64,000 bases of DNA from NCBI GenBank assembly GCA_027563935.2, contig CM050446.2, forward strand, positions 24,679,501-24,743,500. The letters run 5' to 3'. The DNA comes from Costus lasius (taxonomy: Eukaryota > Streptophyta > Magnoliopsida > Zingiberales > Costaceae). A model generated the notes under the pieces. That model did not search any database. It saw only the letters and a program-made list of their open reading frames with translations, and was not told the DNA's origin. Made by a program: the position numbers and the translations under genes. Shown piece by piece: positions 34,446 through 47,465 of the stretch. How positions within the stretch are numbered: position 1 is the stretch's first letter; the number at the start of each line of letters is the position of its first letter.

Positions 34446-35515
34446 TGGATGATCTTAATGAAATTACTACTTTCATTATCTATTATCTCCTTAAAGTTTA
34501 AGAATATTGAGTATTTTCTTTCTTAGCTATGAGATTTACACCTAAAATTTATATTTAATAATAAAAATCTAGAAAATAATATACTTTATCACAAGCAAAT
34601 GTAACAATAGGACCACAACTATTGATAACAAGGTAGAGATCAAATCCATCTTCGTCAATTACTTACCTATGTCAAAGGCAACAAGAATCACATTTCTCTT
34701 GTTATTTTACATGCATCCATTATTGTCACAATGCCAGTTCCTTACCTCCGCCATGTTGAGGTCTTGAGTGTGCTTCTCACCATGTTATTTAGGTGTGGTG
34801 TTGTTATATGCTATGAATTAATTAATCAATAATAATGAATAAATGATATTTTTTTAATATTGAATTTATTAGGTTTTCAATTTAAAGTGTTTGAATTTAT
34901 TTATCAAACTATTGTCCTCCAAAATGTCATGCCTCTAGATTGGACTATATTCATTATTTAGCATAAATTACTTATCATATTAATTATATAAATCAAACAT
35001 TCTAATCCATCACGTTCTTAGATTAATAATAAAAATTACACATTTTATATTCTTTGTTCAAATTCCCTAAATTCCCTCTCTCTCCCCCCCCAATTGTGTA
35101 GTCAAGATTATAAACTTGCATGTAAACACATTGAGAGTATTTGTATTTTAGCAATAGAGTGCCTTCTTTTGTAGTATCTATAATAAGTAAAAATGTCCAT
35201 TATTTAAAAACCTCTTGATGTTATCAAAAGAATGTGTTTCTATAATAAAAAAAATAGGAGAAAAGAAAAAAAAAACTATTTTTCTCTCATTTACTTAAAA
35301 GAAAAATATAAAGAAATTAAATTTGTGTTTTCTATTTGATTATATTCAAATAGGATCAAAACTAAGAATTGGTGATGGTCCAAATTTAGAGAATATATTC
35401 TTCTTTTAGGGGAATGTATTTTTCATAGTCATCAAACTCGTAGAGAATATATTCTTCTTAGGGTTAGAACAAAGCAAGGAATTATTCTTTAAACAACATG
35501 ATACAACTTACTTAA
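34446..35515. repeat. Duplicated block R, third copy
   Basis: Closely matches 1308-2372. No coding exon. Confidence 0.65.
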
Positions 35516-36229
35516 TCTTCTAAATGATTAAGCTATATCACTTCCCAATGTTTTATATTAATCTGCCTAAAGAAGTTATTGTCATCCCGTATTAGTTTGG
35601 AGGGTGAGAGTTCAAACGCCACTTTTTTTCTTTTCACCCTTATTGTTCTACCATTCTATTATTAACCCTTTTGTAAATGATCGTGTAAAATAAAAGCTTT
35701 TAAAAAATAAAATTTTATCAATCGAAATTTAAAATTTATGAATATTATATATTATTATATTTATAATTTATAAAGTTAGTGACTACGTTTTCTTTATGTA
35801 TCTAAAAAATATAAATTTAACTATTTTAGGGTTATAAGTGACTTTAATTTTATATGCATGTGAGTTGTAAAATTACTTAGGTAATAATTTAATATTTTAA
35901 TTTAATAAACAATTATTTAGATTTAATAAATATTTTATTATATTTTCAATGCTCGCATCTTGGTCACGCATCCCATATTCTTATTTTATTTCAGGGCCTT
36001 AATCTCATGTCTATATGTTCTCAAAATAACAATATTTTATTATCTCAATATATCATGGTCTTATTATCTTATTCTTTATTTCTTTTATTTGTTGACTCAT
36101 ATTTCTCAATTCTTGGAAATATTAAAATTCTACTATTTTATTTTGTAGCTACTTTTGCTTCCAATGTTTCCCTTATTTAGGAATAATGATTATGTAAAAT
36201 TTTATTCCAACCATGGTCAAATCCACCAA
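35516..36229. repeat. Duplicate of the block behind PP2 copy 2, plus unassigned sequence
   Basis: 35516-35830 matches 12085-12390. 35831-36229 is AT-rich with nothing recognised. Confidence 0.5.
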
Positions 36230-37251
36230 CATACTAGATTTCCCTTTAAATAAGATTATATGGTCATGTTTCGGTCTGAAATTAACCTTTCTTAAATTCC
36301 ACTTTATTTTGCTTTCTCCAATAACGTGTGGCATGGTCATGTTTTGACCTTCAACAAAGTGCACTTAGGAGTCAATTATTTTCTTAATGATCAAATTTAG
36401 ACTTTCCAAAATCCAATTCACAATACCTCTTAGAGTAGAATTAACTTTATTGAAAAACTACCAAATTTCATGTCTTATTGATTGTCTTTCTTCCTCTTGG
36501 TATAAGTTTGACCAAAAGATTGTTCACTCTATCTTAAATTTATCATCCAATATTTTAGCATCTATCACCAATAAATATCAATAGATAATAAGGTGGCTAA
36601 AGTGAATCAAAGTCCTAGTAAATTTAACTCTAATTCAAGCTTGAACTCATAAGAATTGAAATCCAAAGCAAAGAATAAAAAATCAATCAAAATAATCGGA
36701 TCAAAATCTAAGCCTCCTCTTAACTGCAAAGGAACAAGGGATTGAAGGAAGATCAAATTTACTTGATATCTACTTTATTTCCACTTCAAAAAAAGTTAAG
36801 ATAAAAAGGTCTCCAAGCTCAAGTTAGTATGAATAGATATGAATTTTCGAAATTCTCATTTGTGTCTATTTCTTTTGTTCCTCATGTTAATTTTGGACCT
36901 ACCTTAACTCTAAAAGGTGGTTGACTCTAGTGTTAGAGTTAATAGTTATACTTATGGAAAATGTTTCGTGCCTTTCATGCATATAAAATATCCGGGAGAT
37001 GTGAACATGTTAAACTTGAGTTGTGCTAAATTGAAATTTATTTCTCTAAAGACACTCACATGCATGTTCTACTTCGTTAAACATATAATGAAATCTAATT
37101 AATGATCATCTTCTTGTTTAATAAGATTTCTAGATCGTTAAAGAATCTATATTTATAATTTTTTTAAATTCATTAAAGGTTTTTAATTTTGATGGATTAT
37201 CTAAACCCAATTCAGTTATTTTATGTTTCAAACAAAGCTTTTCTACCTTCT
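36230..37251. repeat. Duplicated block S, fourth copy, left part
   Basis: Matches 29230-30259 and is interrupted by the retroelement at 37257. It resumes at 47566. Confidence 0.7.
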
Positions 37252-37256
37252 CCTAT

Positions 37257-38747
37257 TGTCACGCCCAGAATTAGGGTAACAAAAATTTTAATAAAATACA
37301 TGCGAGTTAACCATTGACTCGCACCCAAGCATGCCCACGCAGGGGCTAGGCGGTCGAACCAACGACCCGGGCGCGACCGGCAGGAGGACGTCCTCGACGC
37401 GCTCCTCAGCTTATCTCTGACAACCACCTGTCTACTTGTCTCGATGAGTTGGAGACCGCCACACGTCTCCCGAGGAACACTGCACGAACCAGCTCCAACG
37501 CGCAACAAGATACAAGACCCGAGACTCAACGTCGGCGCAGCACACGTACGAATCCGGTACACCGGAAAAGAATCAACCACACGCAGGCGATGGCGCACAC
37601 TCGAGCAAGGCGATGACGTCACGCAGGATGCCAGGCACACGCCCTAACTCCAACCAGACCGCACGCAAGCAGTCGAATACAACACTCACCCAAAAAGGGG
37701 ATGTCTCGTAGACGTCCGGCACAAACAAACCGGCCAGTTCCGGGCAACACCACACAAGGCCGACGCACTTGACCGGAGCGCGGAGAGGAGCGAGAAGTCG
37801 CCGACCGAGAAGGACAACTCGGCCGGGAGCATGAGGCTCGGGGAGCCGGAGAGAAGAAGACGCCGGCCGAGGGCAGCTGATCGGCCGGGAACGGGAACCG
37901 CGTCCGGAACCTATTGGAGATGCGCGCATGAAAAACCGAAGCACGTGCACGCCAACCAAAGCATGTGCACGTAAACCAAGGCAATGGAACCCTCCAGAGA
38001 ACAGCCCGAGGCTCACCGGAGCGTCGAACAGTCGAGCTGGGCTTCACCGGAAACAAGGGAGGAGTCGGCAAACGTGGCCGGACGCCACCCAAACAAGAAG
38101 CGGAAGCCCCACGCTCGCTCGGACGAACCCCGTTCGCCGGAGCCACAAGAGACGCCGGCAGGCCACCTCTAGCTCGCCGGACGTCACCAGGAAGAGGGGA
38201 CTGCACCCAAAGCCTCGTCGGCCAGCCCATTCTCGCCGGAGGCGAGCAGAACGGGAGACGCGACGAAGGGAGAAGAAACGGATCGGCGACGCTCGCCGAC
38301 CGAAAACCCTACCCGCCGGACGGAGCCGGAACAGGAGGAGGAAGAATCATAGCTGGGCGAACCTCTGTCCGTCGGCTCCACCACCGGCGACGCCGAAGAA
38401 GTCGGAGGTGGAAGGGAAAGGGGGCGCCGCCCCTTTGCTCCGTCGCTTCCCGCACCCAACCCACGGGGAAGACGCCGGAGACCGTCGCCACTGCCGGAGC
38501 CACGCTCGACGGAGGGAGAAGAAAATCGGGGAGAAGGAGAAGGAGAGACGCCGCCGCCTCCCTCGCGTCGCTGCGACGCGATCTCACGCGGGCTACTGTA
38601 GCCCTAGCTCCTAACGGAGCTCCGCTAGCCAATGGGTCACTCGACCCAGTAGCCTCCTAACCCGACCCGCTAGCCCGCTTTGCCAAAGCAAAGATGGGTT
38701 TGGGCTGGCGACTGGGCCTGGGCCTGGGCCCAGCGCCAGGCCTAACA
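37257..38747 (-). repeat. 3' LTR of the gypsy element
   Basis: Starts TGTCACGCCC and ends GGCCTAACA on the plus strand (TGTTAGGCC...GGGCGTGACA in element orientation), 1,491 bp. Same family as the solo LTR at 7360-9534. The large overlapping open frames here (37573-38660 on both strands) are artefacts of GC richness, not genes. Confidence 0.85.
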
Positions 38748-38761
38748 TTCTCCCCCACCTG
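38748..38761 (-). other. Polypurine tract of the gypsy element
   Basis: On the minus strand AGGTGGGGGAGAA lies immediately before the TGTTAGG start of the 3' LTR. This is the plus-strand primer position in LTR retrotransposons and fixes the element's orientation. Confidence 0.75.
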
Positions 38762-38979
38762 AAGTGGTCATCGTCCTCGGTGACTCGAGGTAGCTCCTCA
38801 ACTAAACCTCTTACACCAAAGTTTGAAGCCTCATACCGAAGGGCTTCTTCCTCAGGTATTCCACTCCCAATGAATGAGAAACACCCATTGTTTACTCATT
38901 CAACTACGACCCAAGAGTTGATAACCTCGAATCTCGACAATCCTTAGATCGAACCTCATCCGAATCATCGGAGAAGTAT

Positions 38980-41900
38980 TGTTCAGAAGCTTTGTGCCAG
39001 GTTGCTTCCCTCATCGGGGATTCATCCTATTGGATGAGAAACTCCGTACATCGGTTCAGCTTACTTTGCCCCAACACCCAGTGATATAAAATATCACATA
39101 TCCCTCAGTCGAATTCCGTTCGAACCATCAGTGTGATTTGGTAAGAGAATGACCGAGAAGGATCATCTAGATCCTTGTGAAACTTCCTCAAGTTCACATG
39201 GAATGTAGGGTACATCTACATTCTCTATTGGAGTTTCAAACGGTATGCTACTGAGCCCACTCGACTCAGTATCTCACACGGACCGTCGTATCTTCGGATA
39301 AGACCCCGGAGAGGCTCCCTCACTGAGATTTTCCTACCGATCTGCGAGGTAAGTCGGAGAAGAATTAAGTCGCCCACGACTAATTCTTCATTCCAACGAC
39401 GACGGTATGCATACCTTTGCATCCATTGTATAGCCAACTCCTAGCTACCTTTAGCCTCTCCGAGTGAATCGATTCGTTCCCAAGCATTCTGTTGAATCAT
39501 AGGGCACTTCCCGTAGGAATCCTTTTGTACCACATCAATGGGGGTTAGGGGCTGACTCCCTAACACTAACTCGAAGCTCAAATGAGGTGGGACTTGTGGA
39601 TGACAACCTTTGCAAGGTGTAGGCATTCCATGCCACATCGATCCACTTCACTCAATCATCCTGACTGGCGATCATAAAATGACGGGGGAATTCTTCCACA
39701 AGAGCATTCACCTGCTCAAATTGCTCATCCTTTTAAGGATGATTGGCTATGGAGAAACTTACCTTAGACAAAATTTATTGAATAACATGGTTCAAAAGTA
39801 TTCAGCCAAAATGGGCATCCATATCGCTCTCGATATCCACTTGGATGCCAAAATGTTTCACCACATTTTGGAAGAATAGGTCTATAGCAACCCTTGCTAT
39901 GCACTGCTCAAGTGCTGGGATCAAGATTCCAACCATAGAGAATCTATCAACCACCAGCAGCACTGAACTCTCCTCGTCAAACTTTAGGACCCCACCAATA
40001 AAGTCCTTGGACACCCTTGTCAAGAACGTCTCGGGAACAGGCAGTGGTTGTAACAACCCTGCCCCTAGTCTCCAATCGATCTTACCTTCCTGGCAATTTT
40101 GGTAAGTGCGGACATACATCCTCATGTTTGCGCACATATTGGGCTAATAGCACAGACATGCTGACAGGACAACTATCCACTCTTGTCCTGGATGCCTTGC
40201 CCAAAGTCTACCATGGAGCTCCCTCAGTAGCTCCCGGCGCAGTCCGCCCATCGATGGGACTAATGGCCTATCGCCTCTAGCCACGATATATCATCTGGAC
40301 CCAGATAGTATTGTCGGATCATGCCCGACATAATCTGCTGAACTTAGCTTTTGATTCTCTCTATCAAAAACTGAGGTTGTCTTTGTTCTGCTTAGCAGAT
40401 TCCCTTCTCACGTTGGAAAGGGTACAGCTCATAAGGGCATTTAGTCTACTGAGCTTGTGAGGAGACACATTGCCTTTACCCGATTTATGTTTCCCATGGA
40501 ACTGGAATTCACCCTAGAATTCCGGCCAACGTGCCTATTTTGCCAACAACCTCTTTTATGTGATGTCATGTTGTCGGACTTCATAACCCTGAGAAGGTTC
40601 TCCGCGTCCGGAGATAATGGCCTCCTACCACCTTTTCCTTCTCATGGTCAAATACTATCGCTCAGTCCTATTAGCTTTCAACTCTCCAAAGCTAAAGGAT
40701 GCTCATCCTATAAAGGCATACCACCGATAGCTTGGTCCGAAGCTTTGGTGTGAAACTCAAAAGGCATACTGAAGTCGGGTAACTGCAGGATCGGTTCAGA
40801 GGCAATACGGGCCTTCACTATCGGAAGGCCAACTGATACCGATCAAGTCACTCCCATTTCGAGTTCTGTTTCAACAGATCACTGAGGGTAAGGCTTTTCT
40901 TGAATAGCCTTTGATGAACCTTCAATAGAAGTTCACCACACCGAGAAAACTCCACACTCGGTTTGATTTGAGGGGGCGCACCATTCCGCAATGGCTTGAA
41001 CTTTTACCTTGTCCATGCACGTTTGTCCGTGGTCTATCCCAAGACCAAAGAAAGAAATCTCATCCACCACAAATGAGAATTTCTCAACTCTATTTTTCCC
41101 TCAACACCAGCCTTAGATAGCTTAGGCGTTCCTCAATGCTTGAGGAAAATACCACGATATCGTCCAAGTATACAACTACGTAGTCATCTAAGAAAAGGGG
41201 TCAACACTTATTCTTCAGATGACAAAACGTAGAAAGGGCTTTAGAAGTTCAAAGGGCATCACTTTGAACTTAAGGACTCATATCGGGCTACTCATATGGT
41301 TTTCCTATTCGTTACCCTCGGCAAAACGAATTTGCTAATTAACCTGCTCTCAGGTCTAGCCTTAAGAAAACCAATTCTTTCCCTAGTCAATCTCCCAGAT
41401 CGGGGTTAGCAGTATAAGATAACAGTCTTTCACCATTATCTCATCCAAGGTTCTATTGCCAACTCAGAAGCTTAGCGACCCGTCCTTCTTCTTTTAGAAG
41501 AGGATTAGGGCTCTGTAAGGCCATACCGTAGGCCGAATGAACCCGACTTCGAGCAATCCACTCAATTGCTAACGAAGCTCGACCAACTCCGTTGGAGAAA
41601 TACGGTATGAAGCCTCCAGTGGACGAATGGATCCTGTCACAAGCTCAACTTGTGATCGATCACTCTTCTTAGGGGAAGGTATTTAGGAAGCTCCAAGGAT
41701 AACTCGTCGAATAACTCTTCCAACCAAACCTTCACCTTCGAAGGGACCTCTCCTCCGCAAGGAGAATCGTCAACCCTTGTCTCTCTAGGGCAAAACCCTA
41801 CCACTAGGGTGTTGTTGATAATGGAAACCCCTCGTTTTCAGCATCACCTGGGCATACCGCTGGATTTAGTCGCGTATGACCCAGTATGCCTTAGTCGTTT
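38980..41900 (-). pseudogene. Decayed gypsy pol: reverse transcriptase, RNase H region, integrase, chromodomain-like remnant
   Basis: On the minus strand the catalytic RT motif YLDD followed by IVVFS is encoded at about 41142-41170. Integrase core features lie at 39802-40137 (KDFIGG, then VVDRFS, VVKHFGI and a SDMD-type acidic site), with FELVLGSQPLTP at 39441-39638. The integrase C-terminal GDLILLR...YDGPCEILSRVG is at 39225-39437. Farther on, EATWHKA near 38990-39010 recalls a chromodomain; a TAG at 39027-39029 sits where the domain's tryptophan is expected. Many stops and frameshifts separate these blocks, so nothing functional is made. The order RT then integrase is the gypsy order. Confidence 0.75.
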
Positions 41901-42189
41901 TAGGTTGCCTCGCGCAACCCACGACAAATTCCTTGAGTAGGAACAAACCCCTAATCTCACTTAATTGAGCTCTCCTCATAAGAGCTCATGGGTCAGACCA
42001 GATCCCAATAAAGGGCCGTGTCCAGCCTAAGTCCACCACTACAGCTTTGCATCTCTAAAGAGATACGCAATAAAGTCTTATGTCTGCTCCTCAGCAGGAA
42101 CCTGGGTATTATGGAAATGCAATTCCAATACCCCATAGGAAGTCCTCAACTTCCTCAACGTAGCAAACCCTTGAAAAGGGTGCTAGTTT

Positions 42190-42459
42190 GAAAACACGCC
42201 ATCGCACGGTGGTCACTTGGCCAATCTTGGCCAGTGTTCCAAAGGTGTCATCGCACGACATTCCTTAGGCTACAAAGGCCTCAGTTCCTACAACGTGTCG
42301 TCACACAACACTTATTTAGCCGCCATCGGCCGATCTTGGGATACATCGTCGCACAACAATCCCATGGAGACATTGGCTGGTGTTCGGGGCACATTGTCAC
42401 ACAACTGTCCCCTAGACCACCACCAACTGCTCTCCAGGACAAGTCATCGCATGACTGTC
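42190..42459. repeat. Six-fold array with a 49-bp period
   Basis: A core like GTCRTCRCACAACA recurs at 42201, 42250, 42300, 42348, 42396 and 42445, spacing 48-50 bp, with the sequence between cores mostly diverged. It ends exactly where the inserted LTR fragment begins. Confidence 0.65.
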
Positions 42460-44468
42460 TGTTGACACAGATTTATATAGAGTTTTACATGTCAATTTAC
42501 TTATGAAATCTTACCTATTTGACGACTTTAAGTCTTACAATTGCTTTTATTTGGATGCATCTATGGAATCTACACCTGTTTCGATATTCTCACATTTTCA
42601 GGTCAAATTGACCACATAAAGGGTAGATTCTGACACTTTGGTAGCAGAGGAGCTCGTCCTAACTCGAGATGATCCTAACCATGAGCTTTCGGATTCATTG
42701 AAGCCTTTGTTGGAAATCACGACCGGGTCCCGATCAGAATCATGCCCGTGATCGTCGTTATGCCTGAAGCTGCAATTTGACAAATCACGACAGGGTCACG
42801 ACCAAATTCTCGCCCGTGATCGCGCACCCGCCTATTACGAAATCGCGATTTTAGCCCAGATTTCTCCAACTTGACCTAAGGGAAGGCTTGAGGGCACCTA
42901 GGACCTTTCTCCCCCGTTCACAAAGGGGGCGTGGAGCAGCTTTCGGCGCTAGATTCTGACCATGGAACCATCATTCCACGAGATGGGCGGTTGCAGCTTT
43001 GCAGGAAGAAGAAAGGCTGGCAGCGAAGACTTCTTCCGTCTGAAAACAACAGCGCCTACAGTAACTTTGAAGGGCATGGGAAGAGAAGAAAGTCCACTTG
43101 GAGGAGGATACAAAAGGGAGTTCAGCATCAACCTAGAAGAGGGGGTTTTCGCACGGGTGAAGAACGAGAGGAGAGGCTGCGAAGAAGAGGTTGCGCACCA
43201 GGAGAAAGGGGGCTGCGCAATTGCATACATTGAAGATATTTGGTGCGTGAGCTCCTTAGGGGTTAAATCTGTAAGGAAGATTCTACTTTTTACCTTCATT
43301 TTGTTGAACTATTCCGTGTAATCTTCTTAGCAAAGTGTTACATGATCTTGCCTATCTTTTGTGATCACTGCATAAACTTACACATGTATGAGATGTATCT
43401 GATTGTATTTCACGCTTTCACCATGAACATGTTAGGCTAAACTCCCAATCAGGATGTGGGAGTAGCCCTTTTGATGCCTTACTAGCTTGGTAGTCTAGGT
43501 TTGAATGCTATAATCCAACTCGATCCTATGTGCGCGCCTTGCCTGTGCATCCCCCAAAGGGTGCGCTTGAACCTTTGCCCCCTTGATTTGAGGTTTGTAA
43601 ATCAGATAATCATAGGGAAACTCGTTGATTGTCTGTACTCAACCTAGGGGTAGTTAGGGTTTTAGACGCGTCGGGGAGATCACAAGTCCGACCGTGCGTC
43701 TGAAGCATTCGATCGGGGGTTTTATCAATTTTGTTTGACTGCTTTGCCTACGTCTCTCGAAAGGGAGTGTTTGAGCCTGTATTTTCTCGTGTGGGATTTG
43801 TAAGGCAGGAATTCTTAGGGAAAATCCACTTGACGAACTGCACTCTCTTTGTGTGAGCTCCTGGATGTTAGACGCACCTGGCAAACTTCTTGCGCGCCAG
43901 TACGTTAGACTCTAGGAACTCTATGCCTGCGCTACCCGAAAGGGCGCGCTTGAGCTAGGAGTTACGCGGGGGAGGTTTGTAAGCCAGGAATTCTCGTGGA
44001 GAACCTCTTTTGTCATCCTGTGCCCATATTGGAAGTACTAGGAGCTTAGGCGTGTTGGGGAGAAGCGTTTCCGACCAGTGCCAGAACCTAACAGATTTGA
44101 CCTATAGCTGTGAATGTAGAAGCAACCGCCTATAGGAGGGAGCAACTACCTAAGTGACAAGGAAGCCGAGTCCCTTGAACTAGAAAGGATAAAGGCATTA
44201 GAGTCTGGACTATTAAGCTGTAAGAAGTCAAGGCGGTGAACTCACATCTTGATATTGCAAACTATTATGACTCTCTCATGCAAATTCCTCCAATTACATT
44301 TTCGTGTATTTAATTAGTTAACATTTAGACTTCGTTAATTCCGCATCGTCTAGCTTTCAAATTCGAGATCTGTCGGTATTGGTCCATCAGTCCCTATGGG
44401 ATCGATATTTTATTACTTCGATAGACCCGTGCACTTGCGGGTAACGCCAGCCTATACTGGTGGGGGCA
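42460..44468 (+). mobile_element. Inserted LTR fragment, Tat/Athila-like
   Basis: Starts TGTTGACACAG; near the right end it has GATCGATATTTTATTACTTCG and CCGTGCACTTGCGGGT, the typical end style of Tat/Athila-type LTRs. Three degenerate repeats of about 180-200 bp occupy 43530-44085. It replaces the expected 5' internal region of the host element and the first part of its 5' LTR. No target duplication was found, so part may have been lost by recombination. Confidence 0.5.
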
Positions 44469-45359
44469 GACGTCCAGCACAAACAAACCGGCCAGTGTCG
44501 GGTAACACCACACAAGGCCGGCGCACTTGACAGGAGAGCGGAGAGGGGTGAGAAGTCACCGACCGAGAAGGACAACTCGGCCGGGAGCACGAGGCTCGGG
44601 GAACCGGAGAGAAGAAGACGCCGGCCGAGGGCAGCTGATCAGCCGGGAACGAGAACCGCGTCCGAAACCCGTTGGAGATGCGGGCACGAAAACCGAAGCA
44701 TGTGGACATAAACCAAGGCAGCGGAACCTGCTGAAGAACAGCCCGAGGCTCGCCAAAGCATCGAACAGCCGAGCCGGGCTTCGCCGGAAACAAGGGAGGA
44801 GTCGGCAAACATGGTTGGATGCCACCCAAACAAGAAGTGGAAGCCCCACGCTCGCCCGGACGAACCCCAGGCCACCTCTAGCTCGTCGGACGTTGCCAGG
44901 AAGAGGGGACCGCACCCAAAGCCTCGTCGGCCAGCCCATTCTCGCCGGAGGCGAGGAGAACGGGAGACGCGACGAAGGGAGAAGAAACAGGTCGGCGACG
45001 CTCGCCGACCGAAAACCCTACTTGCCGGACGGAGCCGGAACGGGAGGAGGAAGAATCATACCTGGGCGAACCTCTGTCCGTCGGCTCCACCACCGGCGAC
45101 GCCGAAGAAGTCAGAGGTGGAAGGGAAAGGGGGCGCCGCCCCTTTGCTCCGTCGCTTCCCGCACCACCGCACCCAAACCACGGGGAAGACGCCGGAGACC
45201 GTCGCCGCTGCCGGAGATCTCTCGCCGGAGCCACACTCGATGGAGGGAGAAGAAAATCGGGGAGAAGGAGAAGGAGAGACGCTGCCGCCTCCCTCGCGTC
45301 GCAGCAACGCGATCTCACGCGGGCTACTGTAGGCCTAGCTCCTAACGGAGCTCCGCTAG

Positions 45360-47465
45360 TGAAGTAGCGGGGTGCTACGGGTTAAGACACACCTAGATCG
45401 GCTCTAAGGGGAAAGTAGCGTAGCGGTGGGCTACGAGATGAGGATCGGCTCTAGGGAAGCATGAAAATGTTTCAAAATCGCAGCGGAAAATACGATCAAA
45501 TACGTATGTGAGCAACTGATGGTAAAATAAGAAGAACCACGACAAACACTACGAAATCCACTCAAAAGAAGAGGAGCCCGAGGCGATTCGGTGTCGCCCC
45601 GGCGCCTTTGATTGAAATAGCAACTATGCTAAAGGATACAAGAAAGGCTTACAAGAGTTGCAGGGACCTCGCTCGGCGCGACTGCAAGCACACTCTTATA
45701 GCTCCCTTGGAGCTATGCTGGACCTAGGCTTCGCGTGGGGGAAGCGCTACTACAACATGAACTAACTAAGACACACAGTCCTCCGCCCTCTTTTATAGAT
45801 CAAGAAGGGACATGTCTTTTGACAGATGACAGGACACATCCTTTGACAGATGAAGAGACACATCCTTTGACAATTAATCTCATTAATAGATAGAGATTGT
45901 AGTCAAATCAAACTTGCTGACCTTTCCAAAGAGTGCTTCGAAGAGGTGCGAAAGGTTACGGCAGGTGGCTAGAGATCTTCTGGCGCCGGATGGTGGCGCG
46001 CTGAGCACGGGTTCGCGTGGAGAGGCGGCAGAACCTAGCGATCGGAAAAGCTTCCGATCCCGGTAATCCACCGGCCGGATGGGCCGATCCTCCTGGCTAT
46101 GAGTTCGTGGTGACGAGGAGATGTTGTGGCTTGAACTTGGCGGTGATCGGCGTTGCGGATGGGGCGGAATGGGGGACGAGCCGCCGCAAATGGTGAGGCG
46201 GGATTCCGGCGATCCGGCGGTTCGATTGCCGGATACTTTGGACCGGTAGTTCGTCCAGCACGGCCCTGCCGTGTTCTTCTCGGGGCGTTTCTGTAGCCGG
46301 CGACACAGCAACTCCACCTGCCGCAGAGATCTCGCCATCCATGATCCCGATCATAACCAGACTTCGGCCACAGCATCCCCTCACAGAGGCGAACTACCGG
46401 TCCAAAGTATCCGGCCATCGAACCGCTGGATCGCCGGAATCGCGCCTCACCATTTTCGGGGGCTCGTCCCCCATTCCGCCCCATCTGCAACGCCGATCAC
46501 CGCCAAGTTCAAGCCACAGCATCTCCTCGTCACCACGAACTCATAGCCAGGAGGATCGGCCCATCCGGCCGGTGGATCACCGGGATCGAAAGATTTTCTG
46601 ATCGCCAGGTTCTGCCGCCTCTCCACGCGAACCCGTGCTCGGCGCGCCACCATCCGGCGCCAGAAGATCTCTAGCCACCTGCCGTAACCTTTCGCACCTC
46701 TTCGAAGCACTCTTTGGAAAGGTCAGCAAGTTTGATTTGACTACAATCTCTATCTATTAATGAGATTAATTGTCAAAGGATGTGTCTCTTCATCTGTCAA
46801 AGGATGTGTCCTGTCATCTGTCAAAAGACATGTCCCTTCTTGATCTATAAAAGAGGGCGGAGGACTGTGTGTCTTAGTTAGTTCTTGTTGTAGTTTGCGT
46901 CTTCCCCTTGCAAGGCCTTAGGTCCAGCAAAACTCCGAGGATCTCGCCTAGAATTTCCTCGACTCCTCTTTGTACGTTTCTCCGAGGATCTCGCCTAGAG
47001 TTCCCTCGACTCCTCTTTGTACGTTTCTCCGAGGAGCTCGCCTAGGGTTCCCTCGACTCCTCTTTGTACGTTTCTTTCAGCTTTAAATCAAAACATCCGG
47101 CGAATCCCGCTTGGGCGCCGGGTCCTTTGTGTTTTCATCTTGCTGCGTTTGCGTCTTGGACGAGTAAGCTTGGGCGGTTGCCATAGCATCGTGAAGGGTG
47201 TGCGCGTGTGCTTGCAAAAGACATTGGTTTTCGCGATCAAGGTGAGTACTTTTCATTATAGTTCCGATTCGTGGTTTCTTATCGCTCCGAGTGTTGCTCA
47301 AGATACATCTTGCACTATTTTCCATCGGTTTTCTCCGCGGGTTTTCATCGATCACACGCATTTTCCCTTCCCTCGTCTCAAGACCCTCTCCCGGATTTCC
47401 ACATCATAGTTCCCCCACCGTAGAGTATTGCTCTAAGGAAACCTACCTATACATCCGCTGCGTCA
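45360..47465. mobile_element. Fold-back element, 2.1 kb, with near-perfect inverted arms
   Basis: The insertion is flanked by GCTAG (45355-45359 and 47466-47470). The 3' LTR shows the uninterrupted site CTCCGCTAGCCAATGG. Ends are TGAAGTAGCGG and, inverted, TGACGCAGCGG. Arms 45720-46253 and 46390-46925 are reverse complements around a 136-bp spacer. Each arm has a TATAAAAG box pointing outward (46846-46853; 45790-45797 on the minus strand). Weaker inverted similarity extends toward both ends. A 47-bp unit is repeated three times at 46933-47073 on the right side only. No protein-coding region recognised. It resembles two LTR-like promoter units fused head to head. Confidence 0.75.
46933..47073. 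repeat. Three tandem 47-bp repeats
   Basis: Units at 46933, 46980 and 47027 start CTCCGAGGATCTCGCCTAG and end TCTTTGTACGTTT, with only a few differences between them. Confidence 0.85.

Noticed and set aside
37573..38660. Long overlapping open frames on both strands (139 to 231 residues)
   Set aside because: They lie entirely in a GC-rich LTR, are rich in R, P and S in every frame, recur in the other LTR copies with different breaks, and have no recognisable domain.
42190..42459. CRISPR-like array
   Set aside because: The repeated core is short and degenerate and lies in plant retroelement DNA, with spacers that are diverged repeat sequence rather than unique inserts.
44527..45345. 272-residue open frame
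   Set aside because: It is the same LTR sequence as 37711-38630 read in a GC-rich frame. The retroelement coding direction is the minus strand and this is not pol or gag.
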